From assembly GCA_950022295.1 (NCBI GenBank), contig OX465599.1, positions 278,525,501 through 278,589,500 on the forward strand: a stretch of DNA of 64,000 nt. The letters are read 5' to 3'. This document shows positions 1 through 12,094 of this stretch, piece after piece. Below the pieces are notes generated by a model. That model was not told where the DNA came from. It was given only the letters and a program-made list of their open reading frames with translations, and ran no database searches. Within the stretch, counting starts at the first letter, position 1. Each line of letters begins with the position of its first letter. Position numbers and translations under genes: made by a program. This DNA comes from Bromus sterilis. Lineage: Eukaryota > Streptophyta > Magnoliopsida > Poales > Poaceae.

Positions 1-182
1 ATGCTGGCTGCCACGTAGACGTTGGCGCGGTACTCAAGCAGCTGCCCTCCGAACGGCGTTTAGGAAACTTGGTACCTTGGAATCTCTCCACTGGGGTAGA
101 GAGTCCACCATACGTCTGCAAGGAGGTAGTCAAAGTTGGTTGCGGATGAGGATCCTGTGTAACCCACCGAGTATTCCGCCAT
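1..182 (-). pseudogene. Start of unidentified E0 internal ORF
   Basis: An ATG at 180-182 (minus) opens a frame that runs 40 codons to a TAA at 60-62, then stays open to the window edge. The visible part starts MAEYSVGYTG and contains a WWTLYP patch. It stands where gag normally starts, about 150 bases after the primer site. I do not recognise a gag domain in it. The continued open frame after TAA suggests a single disabling stop in a formerly longer protein. It could be the N-terminus of gag or an accessory ORF. Confidence 0.45.
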
Positions 183-335
183 CTACACTCGTCAGATCAG
201 ATCGTTAGCGAAAACATACCGTCTATATGCAGCAAACAAATTCAGCAGGCAATAGCATCACACAAGCAAGCTATAATCTAGATCTAACATCAATCTAACG
301 TTCGCGCGGACTAGGGTGTCCTACAGCCAGTCCTT

Positions 336-346
336 CTCTGATACCA
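336..346 (-). promoter_or_regulatory. E0 primer binding site
   Basis: The minus strand reads TGGTATCAGAG five bases inside the LTR end. It matches the 3' end of plant initiator methionine tRNA, the usual primer of Copia and chromovirus elements. It fixes both the orientation and the LTR boundary at 352. Confidence 0.85.
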
Positions 347-351
347 AGCCA

Positions 352-3300
352 TGTGGCACCCCGGCTCAGAGGACCGGAACGCCCCGTGCTCCAGCCCAGA
401 GATCAAGTCTTCTAGAACACGACACTGCTTGATATAGAACTGAACAACTTTCTATTAACTAATAAACGGGTACAAGGGGTCTATTACAATGCTAGCGGAG
501 ACACAACTTGCTCCTCAGGCTAGCCTCAGCACTACACCAAGCAGCAACATAACTCTCTAGCAGCGGAATATAACTCAGTAGCGGAACAACAACGGCGGTG
601 ATGAACTCCAATCCACAGGGACATTGGCTATTCGAATAGATTTGTGTGACTCTGCAGAGTTTGTGCACGTTACCCACACTATGGAGTTCTTCCTAACAGG
701 AGTGGACTAGGACTTCTCTAACAAGACCATCCTACCGCGTGTCCCTCTTACCGTATCACCGACATCCCGTCTTGGGTAGCCCCTGTGTCCTTCCGACACT
801 GACCATCACATGGCCCTGACCATCACCTGGTCCATAAACTTTGTCCTCCGTAGGGACCTGCGCGCATATCAACAATCTGGCTGTCAAGACTATCACCATT
901 TACCCGGCCAAGGCAACTTCCGCGCATAGCCTTCCCTTTTTGGTGATACGCATAAGAGAACCCACCGGTAGACCGAATCAAGGCCTGCCCATACAAGCAA
1001 ATGTGGCTACACGGATAAGTTCGGTTCGGTGGCACCTGATCAACTTGTCATGAAGCATGTCTCCAACGGCAAATACAAGTATCAGGTGCAGAATGAGTAG
1101 CATCAGATCATGCATATCATACTAGTATAACAATTCCATATATGATCAAGCACATTTTAGATGGTGAACTTATCAGTGTTACAAGATTAAGTTATTAACA
1201 TGGCAATATTATGAATGCAGTTGAGCATAACTTGAGCAACTTAACATGGGGTTGGTATATCGTGTTTACGATGATTCATAACATGAAAATGACATAATCA
1301 AAGTATAGCATGGATGTAACATGGAAAAACATAGCATAGTAGTAGCATATTCAAGGATAGAATGGCAATGATAACATCAATCATAACGTGGCAACATGAT
1401 CACGGTCACCGATATAAGCATATCATCGAACAACAATTTTAGAAGCATGTCAAAACTTTGCAAAGGTTCAAAGGGTATTGTGGCTTTCCTTTCACCAGAG
1501 GAGTATGGAACACTCCCGGTCTTCGACACCGACAAAACCCTGCAAAATATTTCAAATAAAGCAACGGGGAAAAAGTCAAACGCCATCTTTTGTTTGACCA
1601 GCAAATAACAACATCAAAACATGGCACAAAACCTATGCCAACGCGAAGAGGAGATCAAAATAAAACCAACGCAAAAAGAATCACTCCATTTGGACTTTCG
1701 GTTGCGGAGATAAGAAGGAAACGGAGTCGGGGGCTGGATTTAGGTGGAAAATACGCTTCCTGATAGTGAAAGCGTATTCCTGGACCGTAGGACATGAAAT
1801 ACGCGACTGAAAACGTATTTGGGGCTGTAAGAGCAAGAAATTCGCTTCCCGTGGAGGAAAGCGTATTCTTCAGAAAGCGCTTCGTCAAAAGGAAAATGGC
1901 CCGGGGCTTGTGTCACTTCCAGGCGAGGCCCGCCTGGCAGAGCCCTTCTCTCTCGTCCCCTGCTTTCTTCTTCCTCCGACGCGGGACAGAGGAGAGGGCT
2001 GAGGCCGCGCGGGCCGCCGGCGAGGGGAGGCGGCCGGGGCGAGTCTGCCGGGTCCCCCGATATCTGCTCGCCGTGGAGCACCTGCCGGGGGTCGCCCGTC
2101 CGCGAGGGGCGGCCTGCAGCGCCCACGTCACGAGCAGGGCGCGGTGGCCGTGGTCTCCTGTCCGACCGCGGTGGCGGCGATTGCTGCAGCGAGGGGAGAC
2201 CGGGGCTGCGGCTGGGAGCAGGGCGGGGCTAGGTGAATGGCTAGGAGTGAACAGGTGGAGGAGGGAGGGCATGGCTTGCTCCAATTTTGGACGGAGTCCG
2301 TGGTGAAAATGGCGACAGTGGGAGGACTCCGGCGACAAATTGAAAGAGGGGAAGTGGCTAGGAGGGAGGCCGTGGAGGTGTTGGTGTTCCCCAAGAGATC
2401 GAGGGCAAGACATTATATAGGGGAAGGGGAGATTCGGCTCGGGCCGCGACAAACGGGACGACGACCATGGCGTGCGGGTGAACAGGAGGCTTCGAGAGCG
2501 ACTGGACGGGCGTCGCAGAGATCTCGGGCGGCGGGAAGGCCGTGCGGTGCGTGGTGACACGAAGAAACGACAATGTCGCACTGTGGCATGCAGGGGACGA
2601 GTCGAGCATGCGCGGTGCGCGGCCAGAGCACGCCAGGTGCTGCCAAGAGCATGGCCACAAGGGCACTGGTGATTTGGATAGGGTTTTCTCGTGGAAAACC
2701 ATGCCCAGCCTGTAGTCCTTCAAGTGTAGACCACAACCGTGCAAAAAGTTTGGCTAAAGGAGAAAAGGGTTGATCTTATCCTCACTGCAAAGTTGGATAC
2801 AGCAAACTTGGAGCATAAGCTGGGCTCACATGGTGAGGTTTGGGGTGGTGCGAGGTTGTCTCATGGCTTTGGGGTACAAAGGACTAGAGTACTATGGAGT
2901 TTGGGCTCAAAAGGATCAATGTACATGGTACTTCCTTTGCAAATGCACCATGGTGGCTGAAGGTGTTTTTACTGGGCTGTGGCTAGCACATGGCTCCCCT
3001 AAGCATGCTATTTGGCATAGATTAATCATAAACTAGGGTAAGTATGTGTACCAAGTTGTAGCTCAAATGGATCAAGCTAGCTAGCACTTCCTTTGCAAAT
3101 GTCCAATTAGACCAGAATGCAAAGTTGAAGCTAGAATCTCATAGGATTGGTGGAATTGGCTGAAAATTGGTGTACTGGGGTTATTTGGCATGGTGCACAT
3201 GTGTATAAAATTTCATAGCCATTGGACACACATAGCTAGCACTTGCTTCACAATGTGGCCCACTGATCAGAAACTTAATATTGATGGTGCACTCACATGG

Positions 3301-3973
3301 GTGATTGGATTTGGCTCAAATCTGGTTTGGTGGAGTTATATGGTGGTAGGATCATGCTCACAGAGTTTAAAGGCAAATGGGATCCCCTATCATGCACTTG
3401 CTTCACAATGCCCCCTTGCTGCACCCAAACTTTGGGAATTTATTGTGGGTGTATGGCTAATCAAATGGTGGTGGAATTTGGTGGAGATCAATTTTATGAT
3501 CATATGAGCTTGCACAAAAAGTTTCACCAGCAATGGATCAAGGGAAATGGCACTCCCTTCACAAAGCTCCATTCTACCCCCACAGACAAATGAATTTTTC
3601 TAGAGGAAAAATCCACTTGGGCCATGCAATATTTTTGGATACTTTGGCAAGATATGACATCAATATCATGAGGGAATTATTTGGGGATTTATGGAATAAT
3701 AGAAATAGGGGTTGCTTCACAAATCTCAAATAATAGGAATATTCCTTTTATTGGAAAAAGGAATATAAGGCTTGAATAAAATGGTGGCTTGGATGAGATG
3801 GGTCGATGGAATGGCATTGGAAAGGCTTGGATTCAAGGGCACTTGAGAACGGAAAGAACATATGCTCAAGTTTCAAGTCCAAAGAGGTGATCAAAATCAA
3901 ATCCAATAGCAAATCCACCAATAAATTAGAAAAGATTTTGGAAAAAGCAAGTTCCAAAATTCAGGGTGTCACA
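352..3973 (-). repeat. E0 5' LTR (3622 bp)
   Basis: The LTR starts with TG (minus strand, at 3973) and ends with CA (at 352), directly before the primer binding site. It contains a GC-rich block at about 1900-2560 and no convincing protein. Short open frames in that block have biased composition and no recognisable domain, so I treat the whole interval as non-coding LTR. The second LTR lies beyond the left edge. Confidence 0.8.
2413..2419 (-). promoter_or_regulatory. TATA box of E0 LTR
   Basis: The minus strand reads TATATAA here, upstream of a GC-rich leader, inside the LTR of a minus-strand element. Its place is right for the U3 promoter. The start site is not determinable from sequence alone. 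Confidence 0.5.
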
Positions 3974-4767
3974 AACACCAATAAATGTGTCATGCCACCT
4001 CTTGCTGTTTTGAATGGTCCTACCATATCCAGACCCCAAACTGCGAATGGCCATGTGATCGGAATGGTTTTGAGTGCCGAGGCTGGTAAGTGACTCTTGA
4101 CTTTGAATCTTTGACACCAATTGCAATGCTTGACTAACTCTTCAGTTGCTGCTTTCGCAGTCGGCCAATAGAAACCATGACGAAAAGCCTTAGCAACTAT
4201 TGCTATAGCTGATGCATGGTGACCACATTCGCCTTGGTGGATGTCTCGAAGCAATGCCAACCACTTGTCTTCTTCCACACAACGCTGAAGGACTCCTGGT
4301 GCACTGCGGTGCACTAGCTCGTTGTTGATGATAGTGTATGCCCCAGATCGGCGCTGGGTTTGCCGAGCTTCTACTTCATCTTGTGGGAGTGTGCCATCCA
4401 CCAAAAAGTTTCTGATCGGCTCTGCCCATGATGGTGCAACAACAAATACCATTACAACAACTGCTTCTGGTTCTGGTTGTTTCGCTTCTGCTACTGGCAG
4501 TTCGGAGGAGGAGACGACTTCATCTTGCAAGACCACCTCAGTCCCCGAGCTAACGACAACAACCCTTGGTTCGCAATCGGCAGCCCCTGGTGCAGCCGAC
4601 TTCTTCTCCAACTTTTTATTCTTGGATGACTTCTTTGCTTCGAGCTCTGCCATCTTCAGGTTGTCCGGAATAAAGATTGACTCTGATTCTGGGGAAGGCT
4701 TGATAGATGGCTTCTGGATGTTTTCTAGAGAGACTCCTGTTGGAATTTCCTTTCTGGTGGACCCCAT
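3974..4767 (-). pseudogene. G1 integrase, N-terminal part, with spacer
   Basis: On the minus strand an open frame of about 265 codons runs into the E0 insertion. Its last 120 residues hold the integrase zinc-binding HHCC motif (an HQGECGHH stretch, then CNWCQRF) and the start of the catalytic core (VWGLDMVGPF, first catalytic Asp). The frame breaks off right after THLLVFV at the E0 LTR, so the second Asp and Glu are missing. The first 150 residues are a Glu/Val-rich linker. Integrase would join element DNA to the host chromosome; this copy cannot. The frame is open upstream except for a TAA at about 4801. Confidence 0.85.
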
Positions 4768-5214
4768 CTTGGACAGTGCATCTGCTGCTTCATTCTCAGC
4801 TTAGGGGACATGATGGAATTCACACCCTTCAAAGAAACCAGATAACTGATGCACAAGGAATCTGTAGCTTGCCATATTTTCATCTTTTGCGTCCCAAGTG
4901 CATTTGACAGAACTGAGAGTCTGGACAGGGGGCGTATACTGAGTTTCTGCCCAATCAACTAAGAAATCTGCCAGAGCTTGAGACTTGACTGCAGTACGTG
5001 GCTCATAATTAATCCCATGTGTTGCAATTTCAATAGCCCATTTTGCCACCCGACCAGATGCATCCCGATTGCCAATGATTTCTGCCAGTGGTGCCGAACT
5101 GACAACTGTGATCGGATGCGCCTGGAAGTAAGGCTTCAGCTTCCTTGCCGCCTTGTATACACTGTAGCACATCTTCTGGTAATGGGGGTAGTTTTGCTTG
5201 GAGGTTGAGAGCAC
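4768..5214 (-). pseudogene. G1 RNase H and second (archaeal-type) RNase H remnant
   Basis: The frame holds the C-terminal part of the usual Gypsy RNase H (PHYQKMCYSVYKAARKL, then EIIGNRDASGRVAKWAIEI), followed by a short piece resembling the second, archaeal-type RNase H of Tat elements (MASYRFLVHQLSGFFEGCEFHHVP). Most of the second domain is absent between these blocks, so it appears deleted. A TAA at about 4801 interrupts the AENEAADAL segment that normally ends this domain. Both domains degrade RNA in RNA:DNA hybrids during reverse transcription. The second RNase H is my main reason for the Tat call. Confidence 0.7.
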
Positions 5215-6262
5215 TTCACTGACATAGTAGACTGGCCTCTGGACCGATTGTGCCTTGTCTTTTCAGGACGCTCGACCACCATGACAATACTGATTACCCG
5301 AGTGGTTGCTGCGATATACAACATCATTGGCTCTTTCTCTTTCGGAGCTGCCAGCATTGGAGCGGTAGAAATCATGCGCCTTAGCTGCTTGAATGCTTCG
5401 TCCGCTTGCGGAGTCCAAGTGAACTTGTCTGTTTTCTTCATCAGCTGATACAGTGGAATTGCTTTCTCTCCCAGCCGACTGAGGAATCGGCTGAGCGATG
5501 CTATGCATCCGGTGAACTTCTGCACATATTTGAGATTTCTGGGCTTTCCCATCCTCTCGATTGCTGCAATCTTCTCGGGGTTGCACTCTATTCCTCTCAA
5601 GGAGACCAGAAATCCGAGTAGCTTGCCGGTCGGTACGCCGAACACACATTTCTCTGGGTTGAGCTTGATCTTGTACGCTCGCAGGTTTGCAAATGTTTCT
5701 CTGAGATCATCCAACAGCGTTGAACCTTGCACCGACTTGACCACAAGGTCATCTACATACACATGAATGTTCCGACCTAACTGAGGTCGGACGCATCGCT
5801 GCATAGTACGCTGATAAGTCGCGCCGCCGGTATGGTGATGTAGCAATAAGCCCCAAACGGGGTGATAAATGTCGTCTTTATTTGATCATTTACATCAAGC
5901 TTAATCTGGCGATAACCTGCTGTGGCATCCATAAAGCACAGGAGCTGATAGCCAGCCGTAGAATCAATCACTTGATCGATACGGGGCAATGCAAAAGGAT
6001 CCTAGGGGCATGCCTTATTCAGGAAAGTGTAATCTATACACATGCGCCAAGTTCCATTATTCTTCGGAACCAGAACTGGATTTGCTAACCAGTCTGGGTA
6101 GAACACTTCTTTGATAAATCCTGCTGCGAGCAACTTGGCTATCTCGTTGCCGATTGCTCTTCTCTTGTCCTCTGAAAAGCGCCGAAGTGGCTGCTTGATC
6201 GGCTTGGATCCAGGTCGGATGTGAAGCTTGTGCTCAGCAAGTTCCCTCGGTACACCAGGCAT
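5136..6262 (-). pseudogene. G1 reverse transcriptase
   Basis: Reading on the minus strand, RT opens with KLHIRPGSKPIKQPLRRF and RMCIDYTFLNKACP. A TAG then replaces the next codon at about 6002. RT resumes with DPFALPRIDQVID and AGYRQIKLD. At about 5825-5845 some 17-20 bases are missing, removing the usual FGLKNAG block and shifting frame. The catalytic box YVDDLVVK is intact at about 5740-5765, followed by the connection and the start of RNase H (KFTWTPQADEAFKQL). The protein would copy element RNA to DNA. One stop and one frameshifting deletion inactivate it. Confidence 0.9.
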
Positions 6263-6505
6263 GTCATGTGGGGACCATGCGAAGATGTCTCGGTTCTCAC
6301 GGAGGAACTCGACGATCTCGCCTTCCTATTTGCTGCTGAGCCCGGCCCCGATGATGACGCACTTTCTCGGGCCAGAGGGGTCCAGGGTGATCCGCTTGCT
6401 GTCCTTGGCTGCTTGAAACACAGTCTCATGATCCGATCTCTTGGCCTTTGTGCTTGGCATAGGTTCCTTCATCTGAGCTTGAGCCATTGCTACGACCTTG
6501 TCGAG

Positions 6506-7336
6506 CTAGCGCCGTTCTGCATCAATGAACAGAGAATTTGCTAGCCTAGAGTCAGTGGACGAACATTCCAGTGACTTCTTGTAGTCACCGCACACAGTTA
6601 TTGGACCATTCGGCCCTGGGAGCTTCATCTTCAGGTAGGGCTGCATTATGTTGAACATGAACTTGGCTATCACATGCGATCCGAGCAAAAGATGGTCTAG
6701 GCTGCTCAGATCGGCCACCTCAAACCAGATCGGCTCTCGGCGGAATTTTTCCTCCGAACCAAACACTACTTCTAGGTGAATGCAGCCTAATGGAGTACAT
6801 GAAAGGCCGGGCACTATCCCATGAAAGATGGTCCTGCTGGGTTCCAACTCGCTCTCACTGATGCCGAGCTTAATCATTGTGTTCCTATACAGAATGTTGA
6901 TGGCGCTGCCTCTATAAATGAGAGTCCTGGTGAACTTGCATGAGTACAAAGGTGCTACCACAATTGCATCCACCATGAGCGCATAACTTCCTGGGTTGGG
7001 CATTACGCTTGGGTGGTCTTCCGGGCTCCGTGCTATGACGTTGTCCGACCAGTTCATCCTCTGAGAAACTGCTGGCATAGTGTCGTTGACTGCCTGCTCT
7101 CGGGCTCTCCGACTGCCCTTGTCATATGAATCGCTGGTGAAGATCATGTACGCCGCGTCCTGACGCGGGAACTGCAACCGAGCATTTGCTGGTGGTGGAC
7201 CTAGGGGTGGGGGTGGTGGTGGGGTAAGGTTTCTTGCTCCTCCCTTTGCCAGACGATCAACCCAGATGCACTGCCGAGTGGTGTGAGATGCAGGCTTGCC
7301 AACTCCACTGTGCATTTTGCAGGGCTAGTTCATCAT
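6506..7336 (-). pseudogene. G1 retropepsin-like protease region
   Basis: The minus-strand frame starts near a Cys/His-containing segment (PCKMHSGVGKPASHTTRQC), then a Pro run, and then the protease fold. At about 6905-6925 the active-site motif reads LIYRGSAINIL, where active family members have Asp before the Gly-Ser. The catalytic aspartate is therefore replaced by Tyr. LLLGSHVIAKF follows as the second conserved loop. A TAG sits just upstream at about 7330. This domain would cut the Gag-Pol polyprotein; without the aspartate it cannot. Confidence 0.8.
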
Positions 7337-8233
7337 GTCCTCAAAGGTTTCTGCCTCCGACTGCCTCCCGCAGCCCCTTGTTCCTCTTGTTGCTGGCTTG
7401 CTGTGACCTGGCGATTGCCATATTGGGCATCCGGCTGCTCGTCCTTCCTCTTGTTGAAGCCTGTGTTGTTGTTGTTGAAGTTGTTGGGGGTGTTGTTGTT
7501 GTTGCCAAAGTTATTGTTTCGCTGGATTTCTCTCCTCTCGCACCGATTAGGACCATTCGGCCCATTTGCTTCTGCCGATTGTTGCTGCTGCCCTGAGGAT
7601 TGCCCTTGGATGAAACCACTGGGACTCAACTTGATCGGGCGCATTGCAGCATCAGATGCGGCAAACGAATTGGCTATTCTCATCAGATCGGCCAAAGATT
7701 TTATTCCTTGCGCATGCGCTTGTGCTTCAACAAAGACCCGTCCAAGCAGCCATAAGTGAAATACTGGATGGCTTGGGTTTCATGAACTCCCTCGCAAGTG
7801 TTTCTGAGCTTGATCCACCTCTGAAGGTAATCGCGAAGGGGCTCTTCCTTTCCTTGTACACAGAGTTCCAGATGCCGAGGAAGACCTGGGCGCTCATACG
7901 TGCCGGTGAAGTTGCGGACAAACGCACCCTCCAAATCCTTCCAACAATTGATGCTATTGCTGGGCAAACTGTTCAACCAGGACCGAGCTGAACCTTGAAG
8001 CATAAGTGGTGCATAGCGTACAACTACGCGCCGACCACCTCCTCCGATGCCAACTGCGGTCATATAATCGACCAGCCAATCTTCTGGTTTGACTGATCCA
8101 TTGTACTTGGGGGTGTCCCTGGGAAATGTGAAACCTTTGGGGAACTGCTCTTGCCGAATGCGTGGGCCAAAGCATGCTGGACCCGCTGGTACATTGTCCT
8201 CTGGTTCCTTATCTTGCTGCAACTGCTCGATTC
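7333..8233 (-). pseudogene. G1 gag, C-terminal half
   Basis: The minus strand codes a plant Gypsy gag core: FPKGFTFPRDTPKYNGSVKP, then VRYAPLMLQGSARSWLNSLP and FVRNFTGTYERPG, typical of the retrotransposon gag domain that packages element RNA. An Asn-rich tail at about 7440-7530 precedes the protease. The frame is cut at 8233 by the G2 insertion and resumes, in phase, at 34978. Frame shifts near 7345 and 7700 break it before the protease. Confidence 0.85.
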
Positions 8234-10751
8234 TGTCACAACCCCAAGTTAGGTATGTGCTAGGGTTAGCAAGTAACTTTGCATCATGTTAAAATTTTCA
8301 AAAGAAATCAAAATGGGAGAGAGAACACCCCCCAGATGAATTAATTCAAATGGCCAGATAAAAAGTTGCTCCAAAAATTCCTTTTGCATTTTTGAAAAGT
8401 CTTATAAATATGCATGATCACATCTCAAGTGATGTGGGACCCACCCCATGCTCATAGATTTTTCAAATATTCAAACAGGAGCATGGATTAATTCAAAAAC
8501 CCCTATTTGATTTAAAGTTCAAATAATTTGAATTTTAAAAAGTGCCAAACTTTATAAGTGGCTAGTCTAATATAATATGAGGCCATATAAAAAGTTTCAG
8601 CATTTTTAAAAATGCCTAGCTATTTAATTTTAGCATGGCCAACATATTACATAAAAAATAGAAAAGAAATAAGAAAAGGGGCTTACCTGCGAAGAAGCCC
8701 GACTAATCCCCCCCCCCCCCCCGAGCCCACCAGCCTGGCCCAGCCCGCCGAGTCCTCTGTCGTCTTCCTCAAGCAGCTCCGTGGCGAGCCAGGGCGCGCC
8801 GTGGACGCCACCTCGACGCCGGGGGCCTTCCAGGCGAGCCCGAGGCTTATCCTCCCGCCGTGGAGACCGCCTGGACGTCGTGCTTCCTTTCCCTCTCCTC
8901 GCAGCCACTTTCCCTCTTCGCACCGCTCGAATTTGCCGTCGACAGAGAGATCACCGGAGTGCCCCGCGATGGCAGGCGCGGCCACCGTGACCTAGAGCTC
9001 CATCAAAGGTGTCCCTCGAGCTCGTCATCGTCGACTACATCTGTATCCAGAAGATGGATCCCTAATTCCTCCCCGAGCCGACGCCATCGTCTCCAACATC
9101 TCGCCGGATCCGCGGCTCGTCGTCGTCGATTTCTCCGGCCACGCTTCATCCTCGCCTCCACCGTCTGCACCGTCGAGTTCCTTGCAGCGCGGTGAGCTTT
9201 TCCCCTCAAGACTTGGCACCCATCCCTTCCTCTAGCTAGAGATGCCATGATCACCGGAGAACAGAGCCGCCGTGAACCTTGTCGGCGAGCCCCCGCTACG
9301 CAAACGTCCTTGCAACCTTGTCTTTCGCATGCGCCGTGCTCTTCTGCTCCGAACCAACCTAGCCCCGCTCCAAGTAGTGCCTTGTAGCGATTTCCACCCC
9401 GCGGCCTTGGCTTCGTCGCCGCAAAGCTTGACGCCGGCGAGCGTTCAGAGCTCCCCAGCCCAACCCGTGGGCACGAGGTGATACGGACGTGCACGAGGAG
9501 CACTCCAGTGCATTCCGCGTGCCATGCCGTGGCCAAAATGGCACTCCGGCGAGGCGCCACCGTCCTCTGGGTCGTCGTCATGTCGCCGGCAGGACTGTGT
9601 TGATTAGCACTAATCCCCAGCACTAATCCCCCCCCAGTGTCACTGGCCAGTGGGCCTAGAGCCCCCTAATCCCCTGGTTAGTTTAAAGCTAACCAGGTTA
9701 ATTAACCCAGTGAGGCTGACCAGTGGGACCCCCCTATCAGGCCAGCCCCTGACGTCAGCCAGTTGTCACACTGACGCAGTAAAGCAATTAAATCATTTTA
9801 ATTAATTTCAGTAATTCCAGAAATTCCAGAAAATTAGTGAAACTTTGGAAATTCATAACTAATTCATTTTAACTCCAAATTGGACAAATAATATGTCTAA
9901 AATTATCAGAAAAATACAAGGATTATGAATATGCAATTTTTTTCATGTTTGACCATTTTAAAATGGGTGAACAGTAGCAAACATGCATATGGATCCTTTT
10001 CAAATTCAAATTCGGAGTGAATTTGCAAATGATTTTGCAACACATTTAATTTAGATGGATTCATCCACACATCAGAAGCTTTATCTCAACTATACCACAT
10101 CACATCATGATCAACCTTTTCAGATGAACTTTCATGCATTCAAATGCATTTGAAATTCATCGATAAATCAAATGGAGTTTGAATTTGCATTTCAAATGCA
10201 ATATACTCCTTTTAAATGGAATGTTCAACACATCAGTACCATGAACATCACCATTACAATATTATTCATGTGTTTGTGGATTGTACATTATGTTGATCCT
10301 ATGATTGTCATGTTGCTGATAGAAGTGGAGCCGGAACCCGAGACCACCCCCTTCGTTGAATACACCATACCGAACCTCGTCAGCAAGGCAAGAAAACCCC
10401 CATTGATCATGTCGATAAAATCCCACTTCCCTCTCATGCCTCGCTTATGCATTGTTTAGGATGATTACCATGATGCGTTTCTACTACATAGATGAACCCA
10501 TTCCTTTGCATGACCTATCATTTGTCACAGTAGTAAGCAAACCACAATCCTAGCAAATGTAGGAGTTGATTGATATCATGTGGCCCCTACAAATGTTACT
10601 GCTTATTGCATGCTTAGAGTGATACAATGATGTTACTATTATGTGAGTCGGGATGGTAGTGATCATGATGATGTTGGTGGAAAGGTGTTGGTGAATCTAC
10701 CCTAATACAAGGTGAACGATGAGAGGCTGTGCAGGAGTACACGGTGGGTTG
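8234..10751 (+). repeat. G2 left LTR, first part
   Basis: This matches 31269-33406 of the right LTR with small substitutions. It contains 368 bases (8749-9116) missing from the right copy, and a C run near 8710. The Sirevirus insertion splits it after GGTTG at 10747-10751. Small ORFs in the GC-rich part (8700-9550) occur in both LTR copies without conserved frames and are not genes. Confidence 0.92.
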
Positions 10752-12036
10752 TGTAAGAACAAAGTTATTCCCTCATGAGTTTTGGATATTGTTGGTCAAA
10801 ACAGTAGAGGAACTAACAAGTCTTCTTGTGTGAAACAGATGGTTAGGTTCCTGAAGTTATAAGTTGGTGATAAAGCTTCAACGAAGATTTACTCATTTAT
10901 CGAAGCATATCCTCTGGAGTGAAGCTCATCACAGATGTCGACCCCTAAAAAGATAAGGAATCCTGAAGCACGCCTCATCGAAGAAGATGATTAAGATGGC
11001 GCAAGACTTAGTTGTTTTTTGCGTAGTTCTTTTTACTTCTTTGAGTCGTAGGAAAAACCTTACTATCAAGAGGGGTTTAGTAAATGTACTCCGAAGGTTT
11101 TGATGAAAAGACTCAGATCGAATCTAAACCAGTGAGAAGCCAGAGTTGAAGAAATCTCATGGGAGCTAGGTAATGCTTCACCAGCGAAGACTTTGTTCTT
11201 TCGGCTCCTGAAGCAGAACCAAGTCCGTGAGTCAGCTTTACTTGGACCGCAAGTAAAGTTGCACCTTGATTGGAAATATGACCGTTGGGGACAGGTGTCA
11301 AGCTGTCACATCGGGTCACTTCAGTCATTTTGCACCTAGGGATTGCCACCTATAAATACGCCACCCCAGCCCTCATTGGCTGGGGCTGCTCCAAGATTAA
11401 TTCCTTACTGAGAAGAGAGAGAGAGAGCAACCCCACCGAAGCAAAACCAAAACCCATCCACCGAAGCATAAGTCCTATTGATATTAGTGATTCATTATGA
11501 CTTAGGAAGAAGTTTGCTAGCCTTTTATCTTGGAGAACTGCAATTCTCCTAGACGGTTAAAGAGTTGTTCTTCAGAGAGCGAAGAGTTATTGTCGCCTCG
11601 AAGTCCAGTTTGTCAAAGGTTTCGGTGATTTCCTCAATAATCAACCACGAGTGAAGAACTGACCAAGCTCAAGGAGATTGGTGCAGTGGAGATTCGGACG
11701 GAGAGAGGTTAGCTCCTGTGTTCAATCACAAGTCCCTCCAACCAGACGTAGCACTTTGCAGAGTGTGAACGGGTCGAACAAACATCACCGAGTCAAGAGT
11801 TCGTTTTACTTTACTCACTTACATTCAGTTTATCAATTGCTTCAGTGATCTGCTTCAATGCAATTGATTAAATGCTTCTGATTCGCTATGTTATGCTTCA
11901 ATCATGTTCTTCTTCGATGTTTACCTTTCTGTTGAAACTCTTCTGCTGTTAAGTTATGCTTCACTTCATAGTTTCATGCAAAAATTTGAAGTGATCATTC
12001 ACCCCCTCCCCCTCTGATCACATACTTGAACTTACA
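10752..12036 (+). repeat. Sirevirus 5' LTR (1285 bp)
   Basis: The boundaries are set by TG/CA ends, the duplication on the left and the primer site on the right. It has 27 bases near 11440-11466 that the 3' LTR lacks. By hand I count about 21-23 substitutions against the 3' LTR, close to 1.8%. Confidence 0.95.
11351..11358 (+). promoter_or_regulatory. Sirevirus LTR TATA box
   Basis: TATAAATA, in the context CCACC-TATAAATA-CGCC, is the likely genomic RNA promoter in U3. It is conserved in the 3' LTR at 24133-24140. Confidence 0.75.
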
Positions 12037-12038
12037 AT

Positions 12039-12050
12039 TGGTATCAGAGC
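12039..12050 (+). promoter_or_regulatory. Sirevirus primer binding site
   Basis: TGGTATCAGAGC starts two bases after the 5' LTR. It is complementary to initiator methionine tRNA. Confidence 0.92.
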
Positions 12051-12094
12051 TAGGCACTCTTTATTTGGATTAACCTCCTGGAGTGTTTTCAAGT

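Larger units (their letters stand above)
1..3973 (-). mobile_element. E0: 5' end of a long-LTR Ty3/Gypsy element, cut by the window edge
   Basis: This is a minus-strand LTR retrotransposon. Its 5' LTR fills 352-3973, followed by a primer binding site (336-346) and the first 335 bases of the internal region. The LTR ends read TGTGACACCC and GGGTGCCACA, a 10-base inverted repeat with one mismatch. The element interrupts the integrase reading frame of the Tat-type element that resumes at 3974. The target-site duplication next to 3973 would be AACAC; the partner copy lies outside the window. An LTR this long with an initiator-Met-type primer site resembles chromovirus (Tekay-like) Gypsy elements, but no polymerase is visible to confirm this. 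Confidence 0.8.
3974..8233 (-). mobile_element. G1: Tat-lineage Ty3/Gypsy element, pol-side fragment
   Basis: This is the downstream part (late gag, protease, reverse transcriptase, RNase H, partial integrase) of a minus-strand Gypsy element whose upstream part is at 34978-36953. E0 cuts it on the left at 3974 and G2 on the right at 8233. Domain order PR-RT-RH-(second RNase H remnant)-INT is that of the Tat (Retand-like) branch. The rest of integrase and the 3' LTR should lie left of the window. All coding parts carry stops or deletions. Confidence 0.85.

Noticed and set aside
1913..2581. Open frame of 222 codons on the minus strand in the GC-rich part of the E0 LTR
   Set aside because: It overlaps other long frames on both strands, is rich in Arg, Ser and Pro as GC-rich DNA gives, and lies inside an LTR with no known domain.
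4322..4804. Plus-strand frame of 160 codons
   Set aside because: It is the shadow of the G1 integrase linker on the other strand, which has recognisable motifs.
8711..8722. Long C run (also near 31743) as a functional signal
   Set aside because: Present in both LTRs with different length. It is most simply a variable homopolymer, also open to sequencing error.
8612..9623. Several open frames on both strands in the G2 left LTR
   Set aside because: The same DNA in the right LTR does not keep these frames, and a 368-base deletion removes part of them. This is LTR sequence.
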